Below are positions 8,112 through 16,817 of a DNA stretch of 64,000 nucleotides, in pieces. Below the pieces are notes generated by a model that saw nothing but the letters and a program-made list of their open reading frames with translations, was not told where the DNA came from and did not search any database. How positions within the stretch are numbered: the first letter of the stretch is position 1; the number at the start of each line of letters is the position of its first letter. The stretch is taken from the NCBI RefSeq assembly GCF_900104455.1, contig NZ_FNHB01000001.1:1193793-1257792 (forward strand). Direction: 5' to 3'. The position numbers were made by a program, and so were the translations under genes. The DNA is from Dendrosporobacter quercicolus. Lineage in GTDB: Bacteria > Bacillota > Negativicutes > DSM-1736 > Dendrosporobacteraceae.

Positions 8112-8137
8112 GAGACCGCCCCAAACGGGGCGGTCTC
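8112..8137 (+). terminator. Perfect terminator stem after the VOC gene
   Basis: GAGACCGCCCC and GGGGCGGTCTC form an 11-base perfect stem with a four-base loop directly behind the VOC stop. The T tract is weak (AAGTATTT). A related imperfect copy lies at 7511-7537. Confidence 0.65.
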
Positions 8138-8202
8138 AAGTATTTCGATGGTATCATTATAGCACGGTCAAAATCAAAAAAGTGTTCACGATTTGTTCAC
8201 GC

Positions 8203-8662
8203 TTATATCGCTTTCAATGCGGTGACGCCGAACAATGCGACGGCAAACTTCCGGATGGCATCGGTTTTTATTTCATAGACAATCTCGGGAATTTTCACTA
8301 TAGCCAATGCCCCGCGCGATGTCCTCTTTATCCACCTTTTTTACATACCACATAATCAGTACGTCCTTATACCGTTCACAGCCGGGGTCCAGGCAAATCG
8401 CATTTAAGACGTCCTCGACTTTCCCCATCTCGGTGAGCGTTAACTCCCGCATCTCCTGCCACTTTTGTAGTTGAAAAAATTTGGTTTAAGGTATCGTGCG
8501 ACTGCGATGCCCGAACTCCGGTCACGTCCATGACCACGGCGCCCAGCGGTTTCGGCTCGGTCTGCCACATTAATGCCCGATCATCCGGTCGGCGTGCTCA
8601 ATGCTTTTCGTAATATCCCGGTAATAGCGCAAATAATTTTCAGCCTCTCTAATGCAGCCCAC
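8203..8662 (-). pseudogene. Decayed RinA/ArpU-like phage transcription regulator
   Basis: The gene starts with a GTG behind AGGAGG at 8662 and reads EAENYLRYYRDITKSIEHAD. One G is missing near 8582, after which it reads MWQTEPKPLGAVVMDVTG. An extra T in a T run near 8475 shifts the frame again (KWQEMRELTLTEMGKVEDV, YKDVLIMWYVKKVDKEDIA). A third shift near 8285 leads to VYEIKTDAIRKFAVALFG. The order and motifs fit phage late-gene activators of the RinA/sigma-70 region 4-like group. Three single-base changes suffice to explain the loss of function, so decay is recent. Confidence 0.75.
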
Positions 8663-8665
8663 TGG

Positions 8666-8783
8666 TTAGTCCTCCTGCCTCGGGTTAATGATCTTGCCGT
8701 CAACCGCCTGCCGGAGCCACTTACTAAACTGATAGTCTTTATCGATTTCTTTCTTATCGCTCGAAACCTGATATTGCGTCTCT
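8666..8783 (-). pseudogene. 3' end of a phage gene upstream of the RinA-like gene
   Basis: A 38-codon open stretch (containing KKEIDKDYQFSKWLRQAVDG) ends four bases before the GTG of the RinA-like gene, and its last codons carry that gene's AGGAGG site. This coupling shows that it was a real gene. Its 5' part is interrupted by a stop codon next to 8784. Confidence 0.45.
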
Positions 8784-8798
8784 TAGGCAAGAGGTCTT

Positions 8799-9287
8799 TC
8801 AAGAATCCCCAATTCGATTGCTAACCGATAAAGTACTTCCGAGCCTAAAAAGATATGGTAAACTTATAAGCGTCAGAAAAGTGATAAGTCCACCTGCTAA
8901 TACAATAAACTTTAATTGCAGACCATCTTCTAGGCTTTTCATAATAACAGTTAACCCAATTGGTAAATTTAACAATAGCCCTGTTAACGTTCCTGGTGCA
9001 TACTTCCGGAGAACAAGCGTTGCGACAAAATGCGGAAAAACAGAATTGAGACACATCATAAATATAAAACCCAAATAAATATATTTAACTATTCCATAAA
9101 ATTGTCCTAATGTTATTGCCATAAACGTTATGAAATAACCCAATGCGGTTACAACTATCAATGCAAAATGGAATTCTCTGTTGGACACTGGGGGATGATA
9201 TTTTCCCGCATGTTTAGACCATCTGGGAAGCCATATGGCCTCTTCTATATTGTGCAAAGTAAAAGATAATAAAAAAAGTAATTCCAT
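8799..9287 (-). CDS. HXXEE domain membrane protein
   Basis: The start at 9287 is chosen because AAAGGAGGAGGCT precedes this ATG. The longer frame reaching 9326 has no such site. The 162-residue product begins MELLFLLSFTLHNIEEAIWL, which carries the HxxEE motif of the HXXEE family, and a second histidine-rich stretch follows (HPPVSNREFHFA). About five hydrophobic helices make up the rest. The family is membrane-bound and of unknown function; the conserved His/Glu residues suggest metal binding. It appears intact among decayed genes. Confidence 0.65.
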   Translation of the reverse strand: MELLFLLSFTLHNIEEAIWLPRWSKHAGKYHPPVSNREFHFALIVVTALGYFITFMAITLGQFYGIVKYIYLGFIFMMCLNSVFPHFVATLVLRKYAPGTLTGLLLNLPIGLTVIMKSLEDGLQLKFIVLAGGLITFLTLISLPYLFRLGSTLSVSNRIGDS

Positions 9288-9421
9288 AGCCTCCTCCTTT
9301 CTATTGGCACAGAACGGGGATTGCAAGCCGGTCTTTCCTATTTCTCAAACTCTGTGGTAAGTTTCGAGTCCTTTTACTCAAATCCTCCCGGTGACAGACG
9401 GCGGTTCGGTTTCTATAAAAT

Positions 9422-9556
9422 TCACTCTCCGCCAGCTTTACTCATATTGAAATTCTTCTTAAACCTGCGTCTGATCTCTTCGAGTTTTTGCTTATTACGT
9501 TCGACTGCGTCCATAATTGCTTGGCGCATTATTGGGTCATCGGTTTTGGATTCCAT
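9422..9556 (-). CDS. Small basic protein, probably phage-derived
   Basis: An ATG at 9556, with AAGGGG eight bases upstream, opens a 44-residue frame with a helical, charged composition (MDAVERNKQKLEEIRRRFKK). I recognise no family. Its place at the edge of the phage remnants suggests a small phage gene. The longer frame reaching 9682 has no supporting ribosome binding site. Confidence 0.4.
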   Translation of the reverse strand: MESKTDDPIMRQAIMDAVERNKQKLEEIRRRFKKNFNMSKAGGE

Positions 9557-9721
9557 TGTGCTTCCCCTTTTGTCATCGTCAGTACCTCTGACAACTTCAC
9601 CGCCAAGGACATCTCGCTGCGTTTTTATTATACGGTGAGAAAAACAGGAATGAAAGGCGGCAGTTGGGCTCAGAGTTGCCACCCTCCAAAGGGGAAAAAA
9701 AAGGAACTTTGTTACTATTAT

Positions 9722-11488
9722 TTACTTTTCCGGCTTCCAGCCCGGATACAGTTTTACGTCGCTGCCCAAGGCAGTGCACGCGGAGTTGTAGCCGATGGTG
9801 CCGGCGCCGAGCTTGCCGGTCGGATAGTAAATGACAGTGCCGTCTTTCTCCGTGGAGTAGACCCTGTCTTTGGTCTGGATCTGCTGTTCCGCTAGTACAT
9901 ACGGCTTGTTGAGATCCAGCTTGTGGCGATTCATCTCGGTCTCGCGGGTCTGGCTCATCAGCCACTCGTAACAGGCAAAGGTGCCATGACCGTAGAACCA
10001 TGCGGACATATGGCCGACGTTACCGCTCAGTGTGACCTGATAAATACCAAGATCGCTCTTACGGGAAACAAGCTCTTTCACAAGCGCATTTCTCTCTGCC
10101 ACGGTTGTGTTTTTCGTCAGAACCATCGGAGCCTCTTCCACTTTCACAGCGCAGAGGTCTTTGAAGAGCATCATGTATTCTGGATTGCCATCGGTGTTGA
10201 GATAGAGGATGTTGTCGTCGGAGCACATGTAGAACCAGTTGTTGTAGTCGCAGGGTTTGCCTTCATCGTCTACGTTCCAGATGATCTTGCCGTCAGCTGG
10301 AGCATTGTAATATGCAGAGCCGTTAAACGCGTAATCCTTGTTGAAGTTGGTGCCCCATATGCAGCTCATGGGCATGATGGCGGCAAAGTAGTTGTCACGC
10401 TGCGCGGCCATGGCCATAATGGTCATGCCGCCCATGGACTGGCCGGAGCCGTAAATGCGGTTCGAATCGACGTTGTAAGTCTTCGTGAGGGAATCCATCA
10501 GCTGCCAGATTGCAGGGACGCCGCAGCTCAGGGTCCAGTTATCACGGGCCATGCGCAGTGCGTATTTTGGGTTTTCCTTGTCCATATTGAAGAACTCAGC
10601 GATTGCCGGGCAGACAATGATCGCGCCGCCCAAACCCTGATCCTTTGCCAACTGTTGAAACTCCTTAGAGGCATAATTGCTAGGACCTTGTGCCTCGGTC
10701 AGGGGGAGCATCGGGTTGGAACTCATAGAACCAGCGTCATGGATTTGCAGGACCAGAGCATATTTCTTGCTTGGATCATAGTCTTTGGGGACGTACAGCG
10801 CATAGGGCAGATCGAAATCCCAGTACTTGCCGTTTGCCTCATCGAAGCAATAGGTTGCCTTAAAAGCTGTACCGTCTTCGATGGTGTGAAGCTCATAATC
10901 CTCGATGCCCTTAATGGTGTAAGTGCCTTTAATTGCATAGTTGTAGTATTCCGGATCTCTCGGCTGGCCCGTCATGGGATTATATCCAACGTAAGTCTCC
11001 ACTGTGTAGTTTACAACCTTCTTGGTGCTGGGGACAATCACGTCTTTCGCAGTATGGATGGGTTTGACCTGCTTGACGTCTGCAGCCATGGTGATCTCCC
11101 AGGATCTGGCGAAGCGACTGACAGAATAATCGGTGTTGACCTCGATGATCACATAATTGCCGGTGCCGCTACCGCCTACTGCGGAGGTTTCAGGCTTGTC
11201 ATTTACATAGGCCTTCAGGGCCACGCCGGGATTGCTGCCCGCGTTGAGGTCTTCTTCGCTCAGCGTCGTGCCGTAGTCGTTGATCTCAAAAGTGCTCAGG
11301 TCGATATCAGCGCCGGTCAGATCGACCCCGTACTTGACAACGATGGCGTTAGTCTTGGAGCCGTCGATATCGACGAAGCCGAGGGTCTCTACGCTCTCGA
11401 TGACGTTGTCCGCCTTGAGCGAGAGTACCGGCGTTACCAGGAGACAGAGTGCCAAGATGATCAAAAGATATTTGGATATTTTTTTCAT
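9722..11488 (-). CDS. Secreted alpha/beta hydrolase (esterase/peptidase-like)
   Basis: The 588-residue product begins with a lysine-led hydrophobic signal sequence (residues 1-24). An N-terminal all-beta part of about 220 residues precedes an alpha/beta-hydrolase domain that starts near LPYALYVPKDYD (residue 227). The nucleophile elbow is GSGQSMGGM with Ser351. The likely catalytic histidine is His493 in GNVGHMSAW. This is the layout of prolyl-oligopeptidase-like and feruloyl-esterase-like secreted enzymes. Codon choice is more GC-rich than in the phage debris beside it, and an antisense frame stays open over most of the gene, which is an effect of composition. It stands alone, so acquisition by transfer is possible. 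The substrate is unknown. Confidence 0.75.
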   Translation of the reverse strand: MKKISKYLLIILALCLLVTPVLSLKADNVIESVETLGFVDIDGSKTNAIVVKYGVDLTGADIDLSTFEINDYGTTLSEEDLNAGSNPGVALKAYVNDKPETSAVGGSGTGNYVIIEVNTDYSVSRFARSWEITMAADVKQVKPIHTAKDVIVPSTKKVVNYTVETYVGYNPMTGQPRDPEYYNYAIKGTYTIKGIEDYELHTIEDGTAFKATYCFDEANGKYWDFDLPYALYVPKDYDPSKKYALVLQIHDAGSMSSNPMLPLTEAQGPSNYASKEFQQLAKDQGLGGAIIVCPAIAEFFNMDKENPKYALRMARDNWTLSCGVPAIWQLMDSLTKTYNVDSNRIYGSGQSMGGMTIMAMAAQRDNYFAAIMPMSCIWGTNFNKDYAFNGSAYYNAPADGKIIWNVDDEGKPCDYNNWFYMCSDDNILYLNTDGNPEYMMLFKDLCAVKVEEAPMVLTKNTTVAERNALVKELVSRKSDLGIYQVTLSGNVGHMSAWFYGHGTFACYEWLMSQTRETEMNRHKLDLNKPYVLAEQQIQTKDRVYSTEKDGTVIYYPTGKLGAGTIGYNSACTALGSDVKLYPGWKPEK

Positions 11489-11568
11489 AATTAAATCTCC
11501 TCGTATACCAGAAAGATTATCGCGAAATATTCACCATCCCTTTGAGGCGGATTTGATAATGATTAACA

Positions 11569-11606
11569 TAGAAAACGCCAGGTATAAATCGGCCTGATGT
11601 TTTCTA
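11569..11606. repeat. Inverted repeat in the leader of the hydrolase gene
   Basis: TAGAAAAC...CAGG and CCTG...GTTTTCTA are arranged symmetrically about 80 bases upstream of the hydrolase start. A GATAATGATTAACAT stretch next to it recalls half of a Fur box but is incomplete. It could be a protein-binding site or a weak terminator. Confidence 0.3.
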
Positions 11607-11639
11607 GTCACGTCAAGGGAAACATATTCCACATTTCAC

Positions 11640-11692
11640 CACAGCCTTTGAACCCAGTCCCCACCTGGCTTTAAAGGCTGTGTTTTCTTTTC
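11640..11692 (+). terminator. Orphan intrinsic terminator
   Basis: CACAGCCTTT and AAAGGCTGTG form a 10-base stem followed by TTTTCTTTT. No plus-strand gene ends here. Its 3' half (GGCTGTGTTTTCTTT) is shared with the terminator at 2994-3040. The rest of 11489-11829 holds no gene I can support. Confidence 0.55.
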
Positions 11693-11783
11693 AGCCAAAT
11701 GCAACACTCCACGTGAAACGTCTATGAGAACAGAAGATAAATCCTTTTACAACCATAGACGTATGCGAAAACATATCAAATAT

Positions 11784-11812
11784 TTAGCCACAACGCACCA
11801 TGTTGTGGCTAA
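11784..11812 (-). terminator. Terminator-like hairpin after rlmD
   Basis: TTAGCCACAAC and GTTGTGGCTAA form a perfect 11-base stem 18 bases beyond the rlmD stop. The T tract on the minus strand is short, so termination may be weak. Confidence 0.5.
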
Positions 11813-11829
11813 TTCACTAGCTTTATACA

Positions 11830-13212
11830 CTATATTGTGGTGTCTTTCCTTTGCAGGAGTGTGACTGTCTCCACGTGATACGTATGAGGAAACATATCGA
11901 CCGGCTGAATCTCCCGGACTTCATAATCATACTCGGTCAGCACGGCCAGGTCACGGGCTAAGGAAGCCGGATTACAGGATACGTACACAATCCTCTGGGG
12001 TTGCATATGAGCAAAAGCTTCCAGCACCGGCCTGTCACAGCCGGCCCGGGGCGGGTCAACGACAATGACGTCGGGACGGACTCCCTGGGTATACAGTTCC
12101 GGCATTACGGCGACAGCGTCGCCAACGATAAACTCCGCGTTGTCAATGCCATTCAGCTCGGCATTACGCCAGGCATCCCGGATGGCAGGCTCGACGATTT
12201 CGATGCCAATCACCCGGCGGGCCTGCCTGGCCAGGAACAGGCTGATGGTGCCTGTTCCGCAATAGGCGTCAATCACTGTCTCCCGTCCGGTTAAAGCGGC
12301 ATATTCAACTGCTGTATTGTATAAAATTTCAGCCTGCGCGGTGTTCACTTGAAAAAAGGAACGGGCCGAAATGTGAAAGGTAAACGGCCCCAACTTATCC
12401 GTAATGGTATCCTGCCCCCATAAGGTTACTGTTTTGCTGCCCATAATTACATTTGTCTTTTTGCTGTTGACATTTTGCACAATGCTGACCAAACCGGGGA
12501 TATTATCCCTCAGTCCGGCAACCAGCGCATTCTTATTAGGCAGGGTATCGCAGGCGGTTACCAGTACCACCATCACTTCACCGCTGACCGCGCCGACCCG
12601 GCCCAATACGTGACGAACAGCGCCGGCGCCAGTCTTTTCATCATAAATGCTAATCTCCAGCTCACCAAGCAGCCGCCGGACCTGACGGGCAATCAGGTTG
12701 TTGGACTGATGCTGAATCAGGCAGTGCTCAGTATTGACAATGGCATGCGTCCCCTGAGCAAAACAGCCAATGACAATTTCCTGCTGATCCATTCCCACCG
12801 GGAACTGCATCTTATTGCGATAATACCAGGGATTGGCCGCGCCCAGCGTCGGTTTTACCGTCACACCGGCGATCTTGCCGATTCTGGTCACAGCGTCAAC
12901 CACCAGTTGCCGCTTGGCCGACAGCTGCGCCGGATAATCCAGATGCTGCAGCTGACAGCCGCCGCATTGCCGGTAAAGCCCGCAGTGCGGCTGAACACGC
13001 TCGGCCGCACTGTGCTTAACTGCAATTAATTGCCCTTTGGCATAGCTCTTTTTACATTCAATAATCTTAACCTTTACCTCTTCTCCCGGCAGCGCGCCGG
13101 GTACAAATACGGTAAAATCCCGGTAACGCCCTACCCCTTCGCCGCTATGGCCCAGGCTGACAATATTCAAACAATACGTTTGACCTTTTATTACTGGAAT
13201 CTCTCGGGTCAC
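11830..13212 (-). CDS. rlmD: 23S rRNA (uracil-C5)-methyltransferase
   Basis: The 460-residue protein has an N-terminal TRAM domain (about residues 9-65) that binds RNA. Cysteines for a 4Fe-4S cluster follow (C77-x5-C83-x2-C86, with a fourth in NTEHC near 163). The C-terminal Rossmann methylase domain contains DAYCGTGTISLF for SAM binding, VDPPRAGCD and the catalytic cysteine in YVSCNPAS. It uses SAM to make 5-methyluridine in 23S rRNA. The RumA/RlmD/RlmCD group cannot be separated by site from sequence alone. The start is a GTG nine bases behind GAAAGGTG. It follows the Lon-like gene by 18 bases, probably in one transcript. Confidence 0.9.
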   Translation of the reverse strand: MTREIPVIKGQTYCLNIVSLGHSGEGVGRYRDFTVFVPGALPGEEVKVKIIECKKSYAKGQLIAVKHSAAERVQPHCGLYRQCGGCQLQHLDYPAQLSAKRQLVVDAVTRIGKIAGVTVKPTLGAANPWYYRNKMQFPVGMDQQEIVIGCFAQGTHAIVNTEHCLIQHQSNNLIARQVRRLLGELEISIYDEKTGAGAVRHVLGRVGAVSGEVMVVLVTACDTLPNKNALVAGLRDNIPGLVSIVQNVNSKKTNVIMGSKTVTLWGQDTITDKLGPFTFHISARSFFQVNTAQAEILYNTAVEYAALTGRETVIDAYCGTGTISLFLARQARRVIGIEIVEPAIRDAWRNAELNGIDNAEFIVGDAVAVMPELYTQGVRPDVIVVDPPRAGCDRPVLEAFAHMQPQRIVYVSCNPASLARDLAVLTEYDYEVREIQPVDMFPHTYHVETVTLLQRKDTTI

Positions 13213-13230
13213 TCAGTTTGCACCTTTCTC

Positions 13231-15672
13231 TCATTCGAATTGGAAGTCAGGCTTGCCTTTGCTCTCGGCTTCGGCGCTTTTGCCCAGCTTCAATAGTGTA
13301 TCGGTATATTCGACCAGTTTTTGATTGACCAGGCAATGGACCGTCCCTTCCGGATAGCTGCCGTCATCCTTAAGTGTTCCGGCTGCAACGCCGGTGAGGA
13401 TCTCAATGCCGTCATCAATGGTTTTCACCGGATAAATATGAAACTTACCGGAACGCACCGCCTCAATTACTTCGTCAGTTAAAGTAAGCTCGTCAACATT
13501 CTGATGCGGAATCATTACCCCCTGCTGTCCGGTTAAGCCCTTGGCCTTGCAGACTGCAAAAAACCCTTCGATTTTTTGGGTTGCACCGCCAATTGGCTGA
13601 ATTTCGCCCTTTTGGTTCACGGATCCGGTAACGGCAATGTATTGTTTCAGCGGCAAACCGGCCAGACTGGATAAAATAGCGTACAGTTCGGTGCTGGAAG
13701 CGCTGTCGCCGTCCACACCGTCATACAGTTGTTCAAAGGTCAGACTGGCGGTCAGCGTTAAAGGCCGTTGCTGCGCGTATTTCTGACCCAGATAACCGCT
13801 CAAAATCAAAACCCCTTTGGTATGACTGGTACCACTCATTTTTGTTTCCCGCTCAATATTGACAATACCGCTTTTGCCCAGATAAGTATTGGCGGTAATC
13901 CGGGAAGGCTTGCCAAACATATACTCCCCGACCGCCATTACCGCCAGTCCGTTAACCTGGCCGACTTTGGTATTTTCGGTATCAATCAGGAATTTCCCTT
14001 CTATAAACATTTCCTGCAGCCGCTCCTCGTATTTGTTGGAGCGGTTGCGTTTTTCCTCAATCGCTTTTACTATATGCCGGGCGTTGATCAGTGAGCTGCC
14101 TTCAGTCGTAGCCCAGGCATCGGCTTCACACAATAACTCGACAATTTCGTTAAACCGGGTAGTCAGTTTCTTTTGGCTGCCGGCCAGCCGGCTGGAATAT
14201 TCAACAACCTTGGCAACGGCCGGCTGATCAAAATGCTTAAGCTGTTCGCGGTTGACCGTCGAACTGATAAAAGCCGCCAGTTTGGCAATGTTTTCGGCAG
14301 TATTGTCCATTTGAACGTCAAAGTCGGCATGAATCTTGAATAATTTCCGGAAATCCTCATCATGATTAAACATGAGATAATAAAGCGTTGGATTGCCAAT
14401 CAGAATTACTTTGACATTGAGCGGTATTGGCTGCGGCTTAAGCGAGGCCATGGCCAGCATACCGAATTGCTCGCCTAAATTCTCAATGAACAGCTCCCTG
14501 GTCTTCAGCACCCGCTTTAGCGCTTCCCACGCGCCCATATTGGTCAGCACATCACGGGCGTTGAGAATTAAATACCCGCCGTTGGCCTTATGCAAAGCGC
14601 CGGGCTTAATCATGGTATAGTCGGTTCCGACCACACCCATCCGGTTTTCATATTCCACCCGCCCCAGCAAATTATAGTAGGTCGGATTGATTTCGGCAAT
14701 GACCGGCGCACCCTCGCAATCCCGGTTATCCACCAATAAATTGATTGTGTATTTGTTTTTAATGGTATCCTGAACGTTGCGCTTAAATAACATCAGCGGA
14801 TTGTTTTCCTCATCAAGCTGGGACGGCTTAAAATCATTGATATTTTTCACAACATCCTGCTTGACCGCCTCAAAATGTTCTACAATATCCTGATAACCGG
14901 CATACTTTTCTTTCAGTTCATCAATAAAATGGCCGACGGCAAACAAGCCGATTTTCCGGTCAAGCTCTTTTACCTGTTCCCGCACTTCCCGCTCCAGATG
15001 CTGCATACGCCGTAATATCTCGGTTGATTTTTCATGAACAGCCCGCAGCTTCTGTTCAAGTTCCTCCCGCTGCTCTTTGGGCATGCCCTGATATCCTTCC
15101 GGCGTTAAAGGCTTGCCGTCATTTACCGGAATGCCGGCAAAGCCGGTCGAAGACCATTGCGGCAGAATTCCCTGTTCCTCGGCATATTGATTAAACGATT
15201 CCAGCATTAAAGAACGCTTATCCTGAAAGCTTTTGACCAGTCTTGTTTTCGCCTGTTCATAATCGTCGCTGCTAAATACTTTGGGAATATCGCTTTTTAA
15301 GGTTTCCACCAGTTCCTGCAGGTCCTGCCGCAGTAAACTGCCGACTCCGGCCGGCAGAATCAGGGCAATCGGCTGGCTGGGATTATCAAAGTTATTGACA
15401 TAACACCAATCGTTAGGAACACTTTCCTGTTTGGCCACTTTACTGACCGCGGCCCGGGCATAGGTGATTTTTCCGGTGCCGACCAAACCGGATACAAAAA
15501 TATTATAGCCCTGGTTTTTGGCAAATAAGCCAAATTCCACTGCTTTTACCGCCCGCTCCTGGCCAATCATGCCTTCCAGCGGCGCGACATCGGCTGTACT
15601 CGCAAAGTTCAGCAAACCTTCATCACAGTTAAAGCGTAACTTATCTACGGGAAGTTCCTGCCAATTGGTCAT
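13231..15672 (-). CDS. Lon-like ATP-dependent protease (AAA_32 type)
   Basis: This 813-residue protein combines an N-terminal AAA part with Walker A GLVGTGKIT (residues 62-70), a central helical region and a C-terminal Lon protease domain. The catalytic dyad is Ser657 in GDSASS and Lys700 in GGATQKIEGF; their spacing of 43 equals that in Lon. There is no LAN substrate-binding domain, so it belongs to the LonB-like/AAA_32 group that degrades unfolded proteins in the cytoplasm. AAAAGGGG precedes the ATG. It is likely co-transcribed with rlmD. Confidence 0.85.
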   Translation of the reverse strand: MTNWQELPVDKLRFNCDEGLLNFASTADVAPLEGMIGQERAVKAVEFGLFAKNQGYNIFVSGLVGTGKITYARAAVSKVAKQESVPNDWCYVNNFDNPSQPIALILPAGVGSLLRQDLQELVETLKSDIPKVFSSDDYEQAKTRLVKSFQDKRSLMLESFNQYAEEQGILPQWSSTGFAGIPVNDGKPLTPEGYQGMPKEQREELEQKLRAVHEKSTEILRRMQHLEREVREQVKELDRKIGLFAVGHFIDELKEKYAGYQDIVEHFEAVKQDVVKNINDFKPSQLDEENNPLMLFKRNVQDTIKNKYTINLLVDNRDCEGAPVIAEINPTYYNLLGRVEYENRMGVVGTDYTMIKPGALHKANGGYLILNARDVLTNMGAWEALKRVLKTRELFIENLGEQFGMLAMASLKPQPIPLNVKVILIGNPTLYYLMFNHDEDFRKLFKIHADFDVQMDNTAENIAKLAAFISSTVNREQLKHFDQPAVAKVVEYSSRLAGSQKKLTTRFNEIVELLCEADAWATTEGSSLINARHIVKAIEEKRNRSNKYEERLQEMFIEGKFLIDTENTKVGQVNGLAVMAVGEYMFGKPSRITANTYLGKSGIVNIERETKMSGTSHTKGVLILSGYLGQKYAQQRPLTLTASLTFEQLYDGVDGDSASSTELYAILSSLAGLPLKQYIAVTGSVNQKGEIQPIGGATQKIEGFFAVCKAKGLTGQQGVMIPHQNVDELTLTDEVIEAVRSGKFHIYPVKTIDDGIEILTGVAAGTLKDDGSYPEGTVHCLVNQKLVEYTDTLLKLGKSAEAESKGKPDFQFE

Positions 15673-15749
15673 GAAATCAAACCCCTTTTCATTGATTTAA
15701 CCGTGGTAAAATTCCCCATACTGTTTCGACTGCAGCAAGCATAACTCCT

Positions 15750-16004
15750 CTATTCCCGCCCATCGCTCCAGTCAATCATTTGTCCGCCGCACTTGGTGCA
15801 GGTGTCAAAAAACTGCTGAGGATTGGCCGCTGCCTGCCGCCGCATGTTTTTACTGACGCCCCAGCTATTCATACTGACCATCTGACTCTGCTGATCAAAC
15901 TGGCCGATAATGCCTGATAACGGGCCATTGGCCGTGGGCACGGCCGGCGGCGCGGCGCTTGAGCCAAAACTGTAAGAATTGCCGCAGTTTTTGCATTTAG
16001 GCAT
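15750..16004 (-). CDS. Small zinc-ribbon-like protein
   Basis: Starting at the ATG at 16004 (MPKCKNCGNSY), the 84-residue product has a CxxC pair at its N-terminus (CKNCG) and another near its C-terminus (CTKCG). A proline/glutamine-rich linker separates them. Two CxxC pairs fit one zinc site. AAGGAG lies upstream inside the preceding gene's end region. The longer frame starting at 16091 runs through the CPBP gene and is less likely. No function can be named. Confidence 0.6.
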   Translation of the reverse strand: MPKCKNCGNSYSFGSSAAPPAVPTANGPLSGIIGQFDQQSQMVSMNSWGVSKNMRRQAAANPQQFFDTCTKCGGQMIDWSDGRE

Positions 16005-16023
16005 GTCCTTCAACTCCTTCTGG

Positions 16024-16704
16024 TTATAGTAAGGGAATACCGAAGAAAACCAGCAGCACTTTCGTTGAATTGATGAAAGAATGGGCCACAATGGCGCTAA
16101 GCAGTGAACCTGTCCAATAATACAGCAGGGTCAGCCCGACGCCGACGACAATGATCTCCGCCAGCCAATAAGCGTTAAAATGCATCAGCGCAAAGATAGC
16201 CGAACTGAGCAGCGCCCCGACCGCCAATCCCCACCGCTCCTTTAACGGTAAAAAAGTAAAAAACCGGTATAAGACTTCCTCAGCTACCGGTGCGGCCACC
16301 CCGGCCAGGAATAAGGGAACCGCCAGTTGTCCAACCGATACTGCACTTTCCGCCTGCTGGACCAGCGGGTGATTGCTGGGGGTCAGCAGCAAGACAGTGG
16401 TATACAGGCGTTCGCTGTAAATACTAACCCCAAACAGCAGGCAGCCGGCCACAATCCCTTGCGCGGTATTTTTCCTCCAGTTTTTAATGGAAAACCCCAA
16501 TTCGCCGAAATCGGGCCGGTATTTACTGACCGTGATCCAGACCAGCGCGATCATCAGCAGCCGGTCCGTCAGTTCAATGACCAAGGAACTGGCGCTAAAC
16601 AACTGCGGATAAATAAACCTCACCAGCAAAATACCCAAAACCAGCCGCAAAACATATACCGACACCACTTCTTTAAGCTTCCACGGTACTTTATCCGGCA
16701 ACAT
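16024..16704 (-). CDS. CPBP family intramembrane glutamic protease
   Basis: The 226-residue membrane protein carries the family's motifs in order: EEVLYR (EExxxR), FALMHF (FxxxH) and a last helix with AHSFINS (HxxxN). These residues form the active site of CAAX/bacteriocin-processing (Abi) proteases. The start at 16704 is chosen because AAGAGGTG lies seven bases before this ATG. A further 20 codons are open upstream without such a site. The gene lies behind a terminator that ends the gat operon, so it needs its own promoter. The substrate is unknown. Confidence 0.8.
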   Translation of the reverse strand: MLPDKVPWKLKEVVSVYVLRLVLGILLVRFIYPQLFSASSLVIELTDRLLMIALVWITVSKYRPDFGELGFSIKNWRKNTAQGIVAGCLLFGVSIYSERLYTTVLLLTPSNHPLVQQAESAVSVGQLAVPLFLAGVAAPVAEEVLYRFFTFLPLKERWGLAVGALLSSAIFALMHFNAYWLAEIIVVGVGLTLLYYWTGSLLSAIVAHSFINSTKVLLVFFGIPLL

Positions 16705-16765
16705 AAAAAAACACCTCTTTTTAGGCGTATCAATAGAATTATGTGCCTGATGCTGTTCTTTCATA

Positions 16766-16797
16766 CAAAAAACAGGATGCGAATCTTTCGCATCCTG
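16766..16797 (-). terminator. Terminator of the gatB transcript
   Basis: CAGGATGCGAA and TTCGCATCCTG form a perfect 11-base stem, followed on the minus strand by TTTTTTG. It lies 21 bases beyond the gatB stop and separates the gat operon from the CPBP gene. Confidence 0.85.
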
Positions 16798-16817
16798 CCG
16801 GTAATTAAAGGCAGCTT

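Noticed and set aside
9301..9381. TTG-started 26-codon frame behind GGGAGG
   Set aside because: The ribosome binding site is good, but the peptide is very short, has no family and lies in phage debris.
9923..11494. Plus-strand open frame of 523 codons
   Set aside because: It lies antisense to the secreted hydrolase, which has a signal peptide, catalytic motifs and a normal start. The antisense product is rich in His/Val/Asp without domains.
11551..11570. Fur box upstream of the hydrolase
   Set aside because: Only one half resembles the consensus. The gene has no iron-related feature.
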